From positions 41,450-101,514 of the forward strand of contig NZ_JAAHHT010000028.1 in the NCBI RefSeq assembly GCF_010672085.1: a stretch of 60,065 nucleotides of DNA, given 5' to 3'. The translations under genes and the position numbers were made by a program. Origin of the DNA: Okeania sp. SIO3I5 (GTDB taxonomy: Bacteria; Cyanobacteriota; Cyanobacteriia; Cyanobacteriales; Microcoleaceae). This document shows, piece by piece, positions 17,991 through 28,066 of the stretch (within the stretch, counting starts at the first letter, position 1; every line of letters starts with the position of its first letter). Under the pieces are notes generated by a model, which was not told the origin of the DNA, searched no databases, and worked only from the letters and a program-made list of their open reading frames with translations.

Positions 17991-18757
17991 AATTTTTTTC
18001 CTTCTAATTTGAAATTTTTCCTATGCTCAAAAAGTTTAAGAAAAGTTAGGTTTCCTTTATCAACTCAACCTAAATTATCTGTCATTAGATAAGATTGCCA
18101 TCTAATCTAAATGTTGGATTTTATTCCTCAACCCAACCTACATTATACGTCATTCGTTATATGTCATTGCGAGGGGGATGTTCCACCAGAATTTCTGATG
18201 ATTATTTCCCACACCCCCGCACCAATCTCTAGAAATTTCTGACTCTCCATAAAAATGTAATTGTCGTTCCTCTCCATCACAGTAAAATTGTCATTACGAA
18301 GGGGATGTTCCACCAGAATTTCTGATGATTATTTCCCACACCCTCGAAGCAATCTCTAGAAATTCCTGACTCTCCATAAAAATGTAATTGTCGTTCCTTC
18401 CCATCACAGTAAAATTGTCATTACGAAGGGGATGTTCCACCAGAATTTCTGATGATTATTTCCCACACCCCCGCACCAATCTCTAGAAATTCCTGACTCG
18501 TCATAAAAATGTAATTGTCGTTCCTCCCCATCACAGTAAAATTGTCATTACTAAGGGGATGTTCCACCAGAATTTCTGATGATTATTTAAAATACCCCCG
18601 AAACAATCTCAGTCTCTAATAAATTACTTTTCTAATGTTATATCAGGCTGCATTAATTAACCAAAATACAAAAAGACAGTACAGATAATATAGTCATCTT
18701 TAGATGACTTAAGCTATTAGCCAAGGATTGAAATCCTTGGCGATCTTTATCATCCGC
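17991..18757. other. Intergenic region dominated by a 127-bp tandem repeat
   Basis: No gene seen. See the repeat at 18165-18610. Next to it, 18040-18140 holds a CTCAACCCAACCTA unit also present in 13573-15017. Confidence 0.6.
18165..18610. repeat. 127-bp tandem repeat, about 3.5 copies
   Basis: The marker GATGTTCCACCAGAATTTCT occurs at 18177, 18304, 18431 and 18558, an exact 127-bp period. Each unit carries TCATTACGAAGGGG and CCCCCGCACCAATCTC, imperfectly complementary ends that could fold. Not CRISPR-like: there are no unique spacers. Confidence 0.9.
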
Positions 18758-19324
18758 TTAAACCGATAAAATCTGATTTACCGTTAATTTTAACTCAGAA
18801 AAAGTACCAGAAATAATTAGATCCTCATTCTTAAATTCCTCCACTTCATAAAACCCATTTACCAAACTAAGAACAGATATTTTTTGTGCCTCAAAATCAA
18901 CTATCCAATACTCAGGAATTTCTGTCACAGCATATTCCGATAGCTTAAACCGATAATCATCATCCCTATTACCAGGACTAACAATTTCTACTACTAAAAT
19001 AGGAGCAGAATCTAAAATAGCAGTAGTCATATTTTTAAGTAATTCCGTTTGTTCAGCAGTAATAATAGTTAAGTCAGGAATGCGAGATTTATTAATAGTA
19101 GTTCTAACTCCCACATTTCCTGGCATTACCTGCCAAGGAGCATTTATCCTGATAATTTCTCGATAAAATTCCTTAAACAAAAAAGTCAAAATCAAAGCAT
19201 GAATTCCACTAGCAGGTATCAAAGATATGAGTTCTCCATTAACTAATTCATATTTATTATCCGTACCATCTTGGTATTCCAAATATTCAGCAAAAGTGTA
19301 AAATTTTAGTTTAGTTTCAATCAT
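18758..19324 (-). CDS. Uma2 family (DUF820) putative endonuclease
   Basis: 188 residues starting MIETKLKFYTFAEYLEYQDG. It has the Uma2 pattern: YELVNGELI near the N-terminus, the RIPDLTII acidic residue at about 85, and VVEIVSPGNRDDDYRFKL with the E and a downstream K typical of this PD-(D/E)XK-fold family, then EYWIVD. The family is greatly expanded in filamentous cyanobacteria. Cellular role is uncertain; some are proposed restriction-like or transposon-derived nucleases. Length and motifs are complete. Confidence 0.88.
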   Translation of the reverse strand: MIETKLKFYTFAEYLEYQDGTDNKYELVNGELISLIPASGIHALILTFLFKEFYREIIRINAPWQVMPGNVGVRTTINKSRIPDLTIITAEQTELLKNMTTAILDSAPILVVEIVSPGNRDDDYRFKLSEYAVTEIPEYWIVDFEAQKISVLSLVNGFYEVEEFKNEDLIISGTFSELKLTVNQILSV

Positions 19325-19510
19325 TCATTTATCAGTTATTTAATGTTTGTAGTGCGGGCATCTTGCCCGCAATTGACCAAAAAATTTGGGTTTGTCGCCT
19401 CCTCTTTTAAGGGGATAAAAAGCGGTCATTTGTGGAGCAGTCCGTAGGATGGAATGGCGAAGTTTCCTCCCTATATTCAATCAACCAAGAAAAAATAATA
19501 TTCCGTATTT

Positions 19511-19560
19511 CAATCCCAATGCTTCAGTCGGAGGTACTGATAACTGATAACTGAAATAAC
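19511..19560. repeat. GATAACT heptamer STRR element, copy at 19511
   Basis: ATTTCAATCCCAATGCTTCA, a GGAGGTACT segment, two GATAACT units and GAAATAACC, matching the element at 1861-1921. Confidence 0.7.
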
Positions 19561-19571
19561 CTTCCCAAAAA

Positions 19572-20996
19572 TTAATTTACGCCACCATAATAGGAACATA
19601 ATAAATAGGCAGCACCACCAACTACTCCTAGATTTGTATGATGAACTTTAATGCCTCCATTATTATAAACATTGCCATTACTACCTACCCAACCAACAGC
19701 ATGATTATGATTATCATAAACCTTACCATCTGTACCTGCATATCCTAGATAATTATAACCAGAATTATAAACTTCACGACCTTTTACATGACCTGCACAA
19801 TAACCATTATGATTGTTAGTTGTATGTAAGTAAATATCACCTGAATTATTTATAGTTGTGTAAGGATATTGATCGGAGGATGAATCAAATTCCAAACGAT
19901 GACTAGATAAACTAATATTTTGACTTTCAAAAGTATGAGAATTTAAACTTAAATTATTTTGCTCATGCTGAAAATTAGAAATTTCTGGCAATGGAGATTC
20001 AGAATTTACTCCAGAAAAATCTGTACCAAAATTTTGATGTTCAAATTGCTGCTGCTGATGGAAATTATCGGATGAAAAGTGATTTTGAGAAAAGTCTGAA
20101 TTTTCCCCTAAACCCATACTTGAATTTTGATAGTCGAATTGCTCTTGCTGATGGAAACCATCAGTCAAATTCTGGCTTAAGTCTTGATTTATCTCATCCG
20201 AACTTGAGGAAAAATTATCATTATTAAGTAAACCAGAATTGTCACTCAGACTGTTATCTTGATTTGCCAAATTATCGAATAAAAAATTATTTTGAGCTAA
20301 GTGTGGATTTTCCCCTAAATCCATACTTGAATTTTGATAGTTGAATTGCTCTTGCTGATGGAAACCATCGGTCAAATTCTGCTTTAAATCTTGATTTATG
20401 GCATCCGAACTTGAGGAAAAATTATCATTATTAAGTAAACCAGAATTGTCACTAATAACCCTTTCTTGATTTGCCAAATTATCCAATGAAAAATTATTTT
20501 GAGAAAAGTCGGAATTTTCCCCTAAACCCATACTTAAATTTTGATAGTCGAACTGCTCTTGCTGATGGAAACCATCGGTCAAATTCTGGTTTAAGTCTTG
20601 ATTTATGTCATCCGAACTTGAGGAAAAATTATCATTATTAAGTAAAGCAGAATTGTCACTAATAACCCTTTCTTGATTTGCCAAATTATCCAATGAAAAA
20701 TTATTTTGAGAAAAGTCGGAATTTTCCCCTAAACCCATACTTAAATTTTGATAGTCGAACTGCTCTTGCTGATGGAAACCATCGGTCAAATTCTGGTTTA
20801 AGTCTTGATTTATGTCATCCGAACTTGAGGAAAAATTATCATTATTAAGTAAAGCAGAATTGTCACTAATAACCCTTTCTTGATTTGCCAAATTATCCAA
20901 TGAAAAATTATTTTGAGAAAAGTCGGAATTTTCTCCTAAACCCATACTTAAATTTTGATAGTCGAACTGCTCTTGCTGATGGAAACCATCGGTCAA
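19572..20996 (-). CDS. Secreted-type repeat protein with C-terminal beta-flower-like domain
   Basis: 474 residues from the TTG at 20994-20996; the frame continues upstream to about 21140 without a clear ATG, so the true start is unsettled and the 5' end may be truncated. The first about 330 residues are four-and-a-half tandem 69-residue repeats (207 bp) rich in N, S, Q and D, unit start TDGFHQQEQFDYQN. The two upstream units are almost identical at DNA level. The last about 100 residues contain G-x-V-Y-N repeats (GKVYDNHNHAVGWVGSNG, NVYNNGG), like the small 5-fold beta-flower proteins of cyanobacteria, ending in a hydrophobic glycine-rich tail. Function unknown. Confidence 0.65.
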   Translation of the reverse strand: MTDGFHQQEQFDYQNLSMGLGENSDFSQNNFSLDNLANQERVISDNSALLNNDNFSSSSDDINQDLNQNLTDGFHQQEQFDYQNLSMGLGENSDFSQNNFSLDNLANQERVISDNSALLNNDNFSSSSDDINQDLNQNLTDGFHQQEQFDYQNLSMGLGENSDFSQNNFSLDNLANQERVISDNSGLLNNDNFSSSSDAINQDLKQNLTDGFHQQEQFNYQNSSMDLGENPHLAQNNFLFDNLANQDNSLSDNSGLLNNDNFSSSSDEINQDLSQNLTDGFHQQEQFDYQNSSMGLGENSDFSQNHFSSDNFHQQQQFEHQNFGTDFSGVNSESPLPEISNFQHEQNNLSLNSHTFESQNISLSSHRLEFDSSSDQYPYTTINNSGDIYLHTTNNHNGYCAGHVKGREVYNSGYNYLGYAGTDGKVYDNHNHAVGWVGSNGNVYNNGGIKVHHTNLGVVGGAAYLLCSYYGGVN

Positions 20997-21411
20997 ATTC
21001 TGGTTTAAGTCTTGATTTATGGCATCCGAATTTGAAGATAAATCATCGTTATTAAGTAAACCAGAATTGTCGCTCAGACTGTTATCTTGATTTGCCAGAT
21101 TATCAAATGAATTGCTTATTTTGATTTTGTCGTTAAATTATAATTTTTATTATAGCGATTCCCATGCTGGTAAGGTATAAAATTCGTTTTTTTAGGGGGA
21201 AAGAAAACATAAAATAGGGAATAAAGAGTAGGATAAATTGAATAAAAATCTTCACTCTTTGCAAATGAATAGTAGTGTCGCTGGATGTTTTAGCAAAGTG
21301 TAACGCGCCATTTTTTTAGATAATTTTTAATTAATCATGGGGTTTGATAATCAATTTTTTACATGATTTTTAAATTAATCATGGTGCGTTACGGCTAGTG
21401 CCTAAAACACT

Positions 21412-21720
21412 CTAAAAAATTGTGAGATAAGTTTGATTAGAGCTAGTAGATAAAACTTTTAATTGTTGATTTTGCAAATCAAGTTCAATACTTAATGCTT
21501 CTAGTGGCAATACTCCTAATAAAGGGTCGTTACCTCCAGGAAGTTCTAAACATTCAAAAGTTCCTTCCCTTCCAAGTAGAGAAATTTTAGTATCTTGAAA
21601 AATGCGTGCTTTACTAACACCAGTAGCATTCATTACATCTACTTCTTTGAGAATTTCTAATCTTAACTGAGCGATCGCTTCTGGTAGTAAACAAAGAGTT
21701 GTAGCTCCCCTATCTACCAA
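21412..21720 (-). pseudogene. Remnant of a retropepsin-like aspartic protease
   Basis: 102 residues, starting only at a TTG, contain NVLVDRGATTLCLLPEAIAQL, the alignment of the LVDTGATTLVLPEEI active-site segment of clan AA retropepsin-like proteins of cyanobacteria. The catalytic DTG/DSG is DRG here, and the N-terminal strand before it is missing (a TGA stop lies about 30 bases upstream in frame). The C-terminal ...LLGVLPLEALSIELDLQNQQ fits the family. Truncation plus active-site loss indicates decay. Confidence 0.6.
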
Positions 21721-23205
21721 AACATTCCTAAAAAAATAGAACGTACTTTGTCAGTCTAAGTTTTTATTATAGGTTTGTGATTTTTGGTTTAAAAATTTTA
21801 AATATTGTCAGGGGTTGATGATAAATTCGAGGAAATTTTGCCCGATTTATTTAACGAGGTTTCAATATTTTCAGCTTTTTGGTTCGGCTCTGTGATAGTC
21901 TGAAAGGATGAATAATCCAAAGGAGAGTTATTGCTTAATTAAATTTTGAGGCGTGAAACCCTAACTGTATCGTTGTTTAAAGAGGAAATTTTGTTGATTT
22001 TTTCTGCCATGAAAGACTAATTTTTCTCCCTTGCTGTTATAGCAGTTTGATAGATTTACCGTTTTGTGGTAAGGACGAGTCAGAGTTGATGCTTTTTTGG
22101 CAGTCTTGAGAGAATGATTAGTTGCTGGTTTGGGAAGTAATCGGTTTTTTAGACACGCCGTTTTTTTTGGGAGTGCTTCAGAGAATGTTGTATTGGGATG
22201 GTTGTCTCAAAGGCAATGCTTTTTTGAGAGTGATATAGGAGAATGCTTAATTTTGATAGTTGTAAGTATAGGCGATCGCTTTTTTGAAGGGTCGTTTTTT
22301 TGGGAGATAGTCGGAAATTTTGACTACCCATCCCTTCTGGTTGGGTGCTTCAAAGAATGAATTAATTCTGGCTCTATAAGTAATAGTCAGAAATTTTGAC
22401 TACCCATCTCTTCTAGTGGGATGCTTCATAAAATGCTTAATTTTGATAGTTGTAAGCATAGGCGATCGGTTTTTTTTGAAGGGTCGTTTTTTTAGGAGAT
22501 AGTCGGAAATTTTGACTACCCATCCCTTATGGTTGAGTGCTTCATAGAATGAATTAATTCTGGCTCTATAAGTAATAGTCAGAAATTTTGACTACCCATC
22601 TCTTCTAGTGTGATGCTTCATAAAATGCTTAATTTTGATAGTTGTAAGCATAGGCGATCGCTTTTTTGAAGGGTCGTTTTTTTAGGAGATAGTCGGAAAT
22701 TTTGACTACCCATCCCTTCTGGTTGGGTGCTTCAAAGAATGAATTAACTCTAGCTCTATAAGTAATAGTCAGAAATTTTGACTACCCATCTCTTCTAGTG
22801 GGGTGCTTCATAGAATGTAAAATTGAGATGTTTGTCTCAAAGGCGATATAGCTGCCGCTAGGCTCCGCCAACGCTATACTTCTAAGTTTTGGTTATAGGT
22901 TTGTAGTATTTAGTTTGAAAATTTTAAATATTATCAGGGTTTAATGACAAATCAGGGGAAATTTTGCCCGATTTATTTAACGAGGTTTCAATATTTTCAG
23001 CTTTTTGGTTCGGTTCTGTGATAGTCTAAAAGGATGAAAAATCCAAAGGAGAGTTATTGCTTAATTGAATTTTGAGGCGTGAAACCCTAATTGTATCGTT
23101 GTTTTCAAAGGAAATTTTGTTGATTTTTTCTGCCATGAAAGACTAATTTTTCTCCCTTACTGTTATGGCAGTTTGATAAACTAGCTGTTTTGTGGTATGC
23201 GGGGG
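21721..23205. other. Non-coding repeat cluster
   Basis: No gene. Contains copies 2 and 3 of the 300-bp repeat (21756-22080, 22839-23205) and, between them, about three copies of a 191-bp tandem unit (22200-22820) with GTAAGCATAGGCGATCG near its start and GAAATTTTGACTACCCATC twice per unit. Confidence 0.7.
22200..22820. repeat. 191-bp tandem repeat, about three copies
   Basis: The marker TAGGCGATCG occurs at about 22269, 22459 and 22651. Each unit contains two versions of GAAATTTTGACTACCCATC and ends GTGCTTCA(T/A)A(A/G)AATG. The HIP1-type GCGATCG core is kept in all. Confidence 0.8.
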
Positions 23206-23494
23206 TAATCCATATATCTTAATCCGTATATCCGTGCCATAATCCGTGTGAGCTATCCGTGCCATAATCCGTGTGAGCTATCCGTGTCATAATCCGTGTA
23301 TCCGTGCCATAATCCGTGTGAGCTATCCGTGTCATAATCCGTGTATCCGTGCCATAATCCGTGTGAGCTATCCATGTCATAATCCGTGTATCCGTGCCAT
23401 AATCCGTGTATCCGTGCCATAATCCGTGTGAGCTATCCGTGTCATAATCCGTGTATCCGTGCCATAATCCGTGTGAGCTATCCGTGTGAGCTTA
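23206..23494. repeat. ATCCGTG(C/T)CATAATCCGTG tandem repeat
   Basis: Units of about 18 bp (ATCCGTGTCATAATCCGTGT) alternate with 25-bp units that add GAGCT. The array runs right into the stop codon of the helicase gene. A single unit recurs at about 44401-44432. Confidence 0.9.
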
Positions 23495-25942
23495 CTTCCT
23501 CTTTCTAAACTCATCTTTTAAAGCAGACAAAACAGGACTTGGTTTTTGCGCTTGTAAATTTTCCGGTTTATTCCAAGTAAAAGGAGCTAACTTTGCCGCA
23601 GACATCCACAACAACCTTTTTGCCCTAGTCATTGCCACATATAATAACCGAAATTCTTCAGCCATTTTTAAATATCCTGCCTCTTCCCAAGCTTTAGAAA
23701 TATCTGGTAAATCTTCCCCTTGCAAACTCGCGCGAATTTGTGCCCTCGCCACTTCAGCTAAGTCAAAATCTCCCAAAAAATTAGCCTGGGGTAAAACTCG
23801 TAAATTACCAGGAATTATATTTTCATGCAAAAAAGGTAGAAAGACAAAATCCCAATCTAACCCCTTAGATTTGTGCATAGTAATAATAGTAAGTTGCTGA
23901 GGACGAGTATAATATTCCTCTGCATTTTCCTCCACCTCTACAGATTCAAATCTCTCAGAATTTACAATTTCACTTAACACTTCTAACATCGCATTCATCG
24001 AACTATTACCAGCAATTTGTTTAGCAACTCTTTCAGCTAACTTATCAGCAGTTGCCAAATCTGATTGTTCATAATTTAATGCCAAAGCTAGAAAAGAAAT
24101 TAACTGAAATAAAGGTAATTCAGATTTTGCTCTGAGCAAACTACGACAAAAATCACGACATTTACGCACCTTTTCTGATTGATATGGATCGAGAGGACCA
24201 GGGTAAAGAAATTGCTCTAATTGAGAAGCAAAAGAATTATAATCTTCCTGCGGAATTAAGCGACGATCGCCCAAAACTTTCAAAGCAGATTTTAAATAAT
24301 CTGGAGAATGAGGGCGGTCAATAAATTGTATTAATGCTAATATTTCTGCCGGAATTTGAGAGTGACGTGCGCCTTGAGAAACGTCATGTATTTTAATACC
24401 ATATTTTTCTAAATCAATTTCGACTCCATACTTTCCAGGATTACTAAAAGTATCTGCAATAAATTTTCCTTGTTTATTTTCCCTTACTAATACAGCAAAC
24501 TTACCTTCAGGATTTTCTTTAAACAAATTAATTATCCGTTTACCCATTAATTCAAGTGTTTGATAAATATCTCTAGGTTCATATATTTCCAAACCATTAC
24601 CAGTAGCTGGTGGATTATTATTATTCTCTGATTCTTTAGCTTTTACAGGATTATTATTATTTCCCGATTCTTTAACTTCTACAGGATGAATATTTTGGTC
24701 TCTAAATGGTTTTTCTTTTCCGGCTAATTTTGAATTATTTACCCACTTCAACACAAAATTAGCTGCATCAATAATTATCTGACAACTACGACCAGCTTGT
24801 TGCATAACTGCCAATTTTTCTAACTCTTCGCAGTCTTCACAAAACCGCCGAAAATCTATTGGATCTGCTGGAGTAAATGTAGAATTAATTGCTTGATTCG
24901 GGTCTCCCACACGCATCAAATTTAGATAGCTTAATTTTGATAACTTTTGCTCTTGAGTAAGAGAATGAAAATCTAAATTACTATCATTATTTTCTGTGGA
25001 TGTAGCAAGTATTTCTAATAACTTAGTTTGCAAAGGTGTAGAATCTTGAGCTTCATCTTCAAACACAGCAAATACTTGCTTTTGCCACATTTTTCTAGCA
25101 CCTTCATTTTGCAATACTCGTAAAGCTGCCAAAATCATTTCATCGTAGTCAATTAATTGACGTTCCCTCAATATTTCCTGATATTTTTGATATAAACTAG
25201 CAGCAATAGTCAAAACTTGATAATTATCATTTTCTCTCTCTCGTAGTTGCCATAAATCTTCAGGTTTAAGACCAGAACTTTTAGCTTGTTGAATAGCTTT
25301 CCAAGCCAATTGAGGTAATACTTCAGTCCGTAAAACAGACTGCCTTCTTAAACGTTCCGTTTCCTCTCCATCAAACTGACTTCCTTCAATTAAAAATTGA
25401 TAATGTCTCGGATTATTCGCAATCCAATTTTCTACACAACTGCGAGTTATCTTATTACTAGGAGTAGGCAAAATCAAATTAGAATTTTCTAAATCCAACC
25501 CAGATAATTCAGGATGACGTAGGGCAATGCTTAAAGCCAAACCGTGCAAAGTATGAACAACAAAACTGCCTTCAAAACTGCCCTTAGGCAAAGATAATTC
25601 CTCTAAACATTTGCGAATTTTAACCCTAATATTAATAGCTGCCGAACGAGTAAAAGTAACAACAATTAATTGATAGTAACTATGTAATTGATAACGAGCG
25701 ATCGCTAAAGCTGCTGCTGTTGCCAAACCATAAGATTTTCCTGCTCCAGGAACTGCCGATACTCCCAAAGGCCCCCCTTGCCAATCAGCCATTTGTTGTT
25801 GTCCTGGCCGCAAATTGAAACGAATTTTTTGAATTGTTTGTTTTCTTAAAGCTACTATAGATAAGCTATTTTCTGTGTCTGTAGAATTAGTTTTAATATC
25901 AGCAGATGGAGGTGTAAAATTATCGTCAAAATCGTCAGTCAC
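23492..25942 (-). CDS. UvrD/Rep-family superfamily 1A DNA helicase
   Basis: 816 residues with the ordered SF1 motifs: Walker A VSAVPGAGKS (61-70), Ia VTFTRSAA, II FEDEAQD, III VGDPNQAIN, IV QQAGRSCQ, V TMHKSKGLDWDFVFLP and VI LLYVAMTRAKRLL. It translocates 3' to 5' on DNA using ATP, in repair or recombination. A low-complexity NNNNPVKAKESENNNNP insertion sits at about 425-445. The first 35 residues are acidic and poorly conserved. No nuclease domain follows, so it is unlike AddA. The 3' end abuts a tandem repeat. Its exact role relative to a canonical PcrA elsewhere is unknown. Confidence 0.92.
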   Translation of the reverse strand: MTDDFDDNFTPPSADIKTNSTDTENSLSIVALRKQTIQKIRFNLRPGQQQMADWQGGPLGVSAVPGAGKSYGLATAAALAIARYQLHSYYQLIVVTFTRSAAINIRVKIRKCLEELSLPKGSFEGSFVVHTLHGLALSIALRHPELSGLDLENSNLILPTPSNKITRSCVENWIANNPRHYQFLIEGSQFDGEETERLRRQSVLRTEVLPQLAWKAIQQAKSSGLKPEDLWQLRERENDNYQVLTIAASLYQKYQEILRERQLIDYDEMILAALRVLQNEGARKMWQKQVFAVFEDEAQDSTPLQTKLLEILATSTENNDSNLDFHSLTQEQKLSKLSYLNLMRVGDPNQAINSTFTPADPIDFRRFCEDCEELEKLAVMQQAGRSCQIIIDAANFVLKWVNNSKLAGKEKPFRDQNIHPVEVKESGNNNNPVKAKESENNNNPPATGNGLEIYEPRDIYQTLELMGKRIINLFKENPEGKFAVLVRENKQGKFIADTFSNPGKYGVEIDLEKYGIKIHDVSQGARHSQIPAEILALIQFIDRPHSPDYLKSALKVLGDRRLIPQEDYNSFASQLEQFLYPGPLDPYQSEKVRKCRDFCRSLLRAKSELPLFQLISFLALALNYEQSDLATADKLAERVAKQIAGNSSMNAMLEVLSEIVNSERFESVEVEENAEEYYTRPQQLTIITMHKSKGLDWDFVFLPFLHENIIPGNLRVLPQANFLGDFDLAEVARAQIRASLQGEDLPDISKAWEEAGYLKMAEEFRLLYVAMTRAKRLLWMSAAKLAPFTWNKPENLQAQKPSPVLSALKDEFRKRK

Positions 25943-26953
25943 CTTATTTTAAATCGCCAGTTAAAATTCAAGATTTAGCAATAAATATTAGTGTTTATTT
26001 ATTCACAAATAAGCATTCAACATCAGCTATTAGCTGTCAGTATATCAATTATCAATTAAGTACCTAAAAAAAATTATTTACCTATTCTAATTCTCTGGAA
26101 TCTTTAGCAGGAAAAAAATTCAGCTTGTATAGATGTTTTATTAATGGATAATTACCTCTAGTTAAAACTGTAAGGGAATTGAATATAAGGAAATATCCTA
26201 GCACTTTTCTCAAGGGGAGATTGGATCTGGCGTTTTTCCTGACGCAAAGCTTTCCTATCGGAAAACTCCTTTGTTAGGGAAGTTCCTCTGAAGGAGGCAA
26301 GAGGCAGCAGCTCTGTAAGAGTGGGAAACCTCGCCATCCCTCGCCCCCTTTTTTTCCCCTTGAAAAGGCAGGGCTAATTCATTGTCGTCAGAGAATATTT
26401 ACAACCCTATATTTTTTGAGTCCTGCACTTGCCACACTTGCCACACTTGCCATACTTGCCACACTTCCCACACTTCCCACACTTCCCACATTCCCCACCC
26501 TCTCCTCCTTTTTTCTAAGCGTGACAATAAATATACCTTGCCTTGAAAGGCTATCCCTGATAAGGAGCTCCTGAAAAGCTTGTGGGGAAGATGGGAGAAG
26601 GGAGAAAGAGTCATAGTAACCAAGTAAAACTACTTAAATGAGCGCACCAGAATGTATTTTTTAATACGCTTTTTCTCCAACAAGAGCTTTTTCAAGGCTT
26701 ATACATAATGTGAATTTTGTCAAGCTTTATGTTAAGAAAGATGTTTATAAAGCATAGCTTGAAAGGGGAAGCTTTTAACCTAAATAATTAATGATTATTC
26801 GGTAATTAATTTTGTCTACATTGCTTATCAATTACCCATTAACCATTGCTTCCAAACCTCCATACCAAAAAGTGGCAAGATTTTTGAAACGAATAAAATA
26901 GGATTGCTATATCAATTATCAATTATCAATTATCAATTAATAATTATTAATTA
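25943..26953. other. Intergenic region with minisatellite and dispersed repeats
   Basis: No convincing gene. 26145-26380 matches 51270-51430 (TGGATAATTACCTCT, then GGGAATTGAA, then CCTCGCCATCCCTCG). 26420-26500 is a CCACACTTGC/CCACACTTCC minisatellite. 26719-26752 matches 29449-29482 in opposite orientation. TTAATTA heptamers run up to the next gene. Confidence 0.6.
26420..26500. repeat. CACACTTSCC minisatellite
   Basis: About eight 9-bp units, the reverse complement of the GTGTGGGAG-type array at 6411-6477. It generates a meaningless W-rich open frame (WEVWEVWQVWQVW) on the minus strand. Confidence 0.85.
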
Positions 26954-28066
26954 TTAATTATTAATTATTGTTGTCGCTAGGGGAAAACGAAGGTAAAAAG
27001 TTGTGCCTTTACCTGGAGTTGATTCAAAAAAAATCTCTCCAGAATGAGCATCAATAATTGTTTTCACAATCGCAGTTCCTAACCCTATACCACCCTGTTT
27101 TCCATAACTTACAAAAGCTTCAAATAAATTATCCTGAATTTCTTTAGGAATACCAGATCCATTATCCGAAAATATAATTTCAACCCATCGCTCTTTTCTC
27201 TTAGCTTTAATTTCTATCTTGCCTTCATATTGATTGATAGCTTCTAAAGCATTAGCTAACAAATTTTGTAGAGCGCGGTTTATTTTGTTTTCATCAGCAT
27301 TTATAATCAAACCCTCTTCAACAGAAACTATCAATTTTACAAAAGCAGAATCAACATAAACCTGATTTAATTTAGCAAAATTTTGTAATAGATTTGCTAT
27401 ATCAATTGGCTGACAATATAATTTTGTATTTCCCTGAGAAAAAGCAAGCACTTCTTCTGCCATATTTAACATTCTCTGAACTTGCATTGAAATTAAATCA
27501 CACCACTCTTGACTTTCTGGATCGGGATGGAGTTCTTTTAACATTGAACTTGATAATTGAATACCAGTAAAAGGACTTCTAAAATCGTGAATAATAGTGT
27601 TGAGCATTTCTCCAATCAAAGTCATTTTTTCTTTATAAGCTAATTGATTGACATATTCAGTCGTCACGTTCCGCAATCTTTGAGGTAAAATACTTAATAT
27701 TTTTAAAACAACATCCCCTTTTGTATTGGCTAATATATCTATTATGGAATCATAAGAAATTGTAGCCACAATTGTTTCCTTAGATGCAACTACCCTACCA
27801 CTCCTTGGCTGTTTATCTATAATTCCTAATTCGCCAAAATAACCATCTGATTCAACTGATGTAATCACAACATAATTATTACCTCCACCGCTTTTTTTAC
27901 TAACTTGAACTTCACCTTCTAGAACTAAGAATAAAGCATCTGATTGATCACCTTCTTCAAAAATAATCTCTTGAGGATTAAATTTTTTAATAATAGCAAT
28001 CTGGGAAATTTGTGCAGCTTGCTCTGGTTCAAAATAGCGAATAAACTCATGTGATTCTAGTTTCAT
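26954..28066 (-). CDS. Histidine kinase with N-terminal cyclic-nucleotide-binding domain
   Basis: 370 residues. About 12-125 are a cNMP-binding/Crp-like domain (IIFEEGDQSDALFLVLEGEV, GELGIIDKQPRSGRV). HisKA follows with phospho-acceptor H160 in IIHDFRSPFTG, then HATPase_c with N box ENKINRALQNLLANALEAI, G1 DNGSGIP and G2 GGIGLGTAIV. No membrane segments, so it is a cytosolic sensor that may couple cAMP or cGMP to phosphotransfer. No response regulator is adjacent. Its stop lies in a TTAATTA heptamer run. ATG 28064-28066 is the natural start. Confidence 0.92.
   Translation of the reverse strand: MKLESHEFIRYFEPEQAAQISQIAIIKKFNPQEIIFEEGDQSDALFLVLEGEVQVSKKSGGGNNYVVITSVESDGYFGELGIIDKQPRSGRVVASKETIVATISYDSIIDILANTKGDVVLKILSILPQRLRNVTTEYVNQLAYKEKMTLIGEMLNTIIHDFRSPFTGIQLSSSMLKELHPDPESQEWCDLISMQVQRMLNMAEEVLAFSQGNTKLYCQPIDIANLLQNFAKLNQVYVDSAFVKLIVSVEEGLIINADENKINRALQNLLANALEAINQYEGKIEIKAKRKERWVEIIFSDNGSGIPKEIQDNLFEAFVSYGKQGGIGLGTAIVKTIIDAHSGEIFFESTPGKGTTFYLRFPLATTIINN

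Noticed and set aside
18165..18610. 127-bp repeats as CRISPR or attachment sites
   Set aside because: The whole unit is repeated, there are no spacers and no integrase nearby.
22130..22360. Overlapping frames on both strands within the 191-bp repeat
   Set aside because: Both arise from the repeat and break in the next units.
26399..26623. Minus-strand frame encoding a WEVWQVWQVW run
   Set aside because: It is a translation of the CACACTTSCC minisatellite and has no protein-like remainder.
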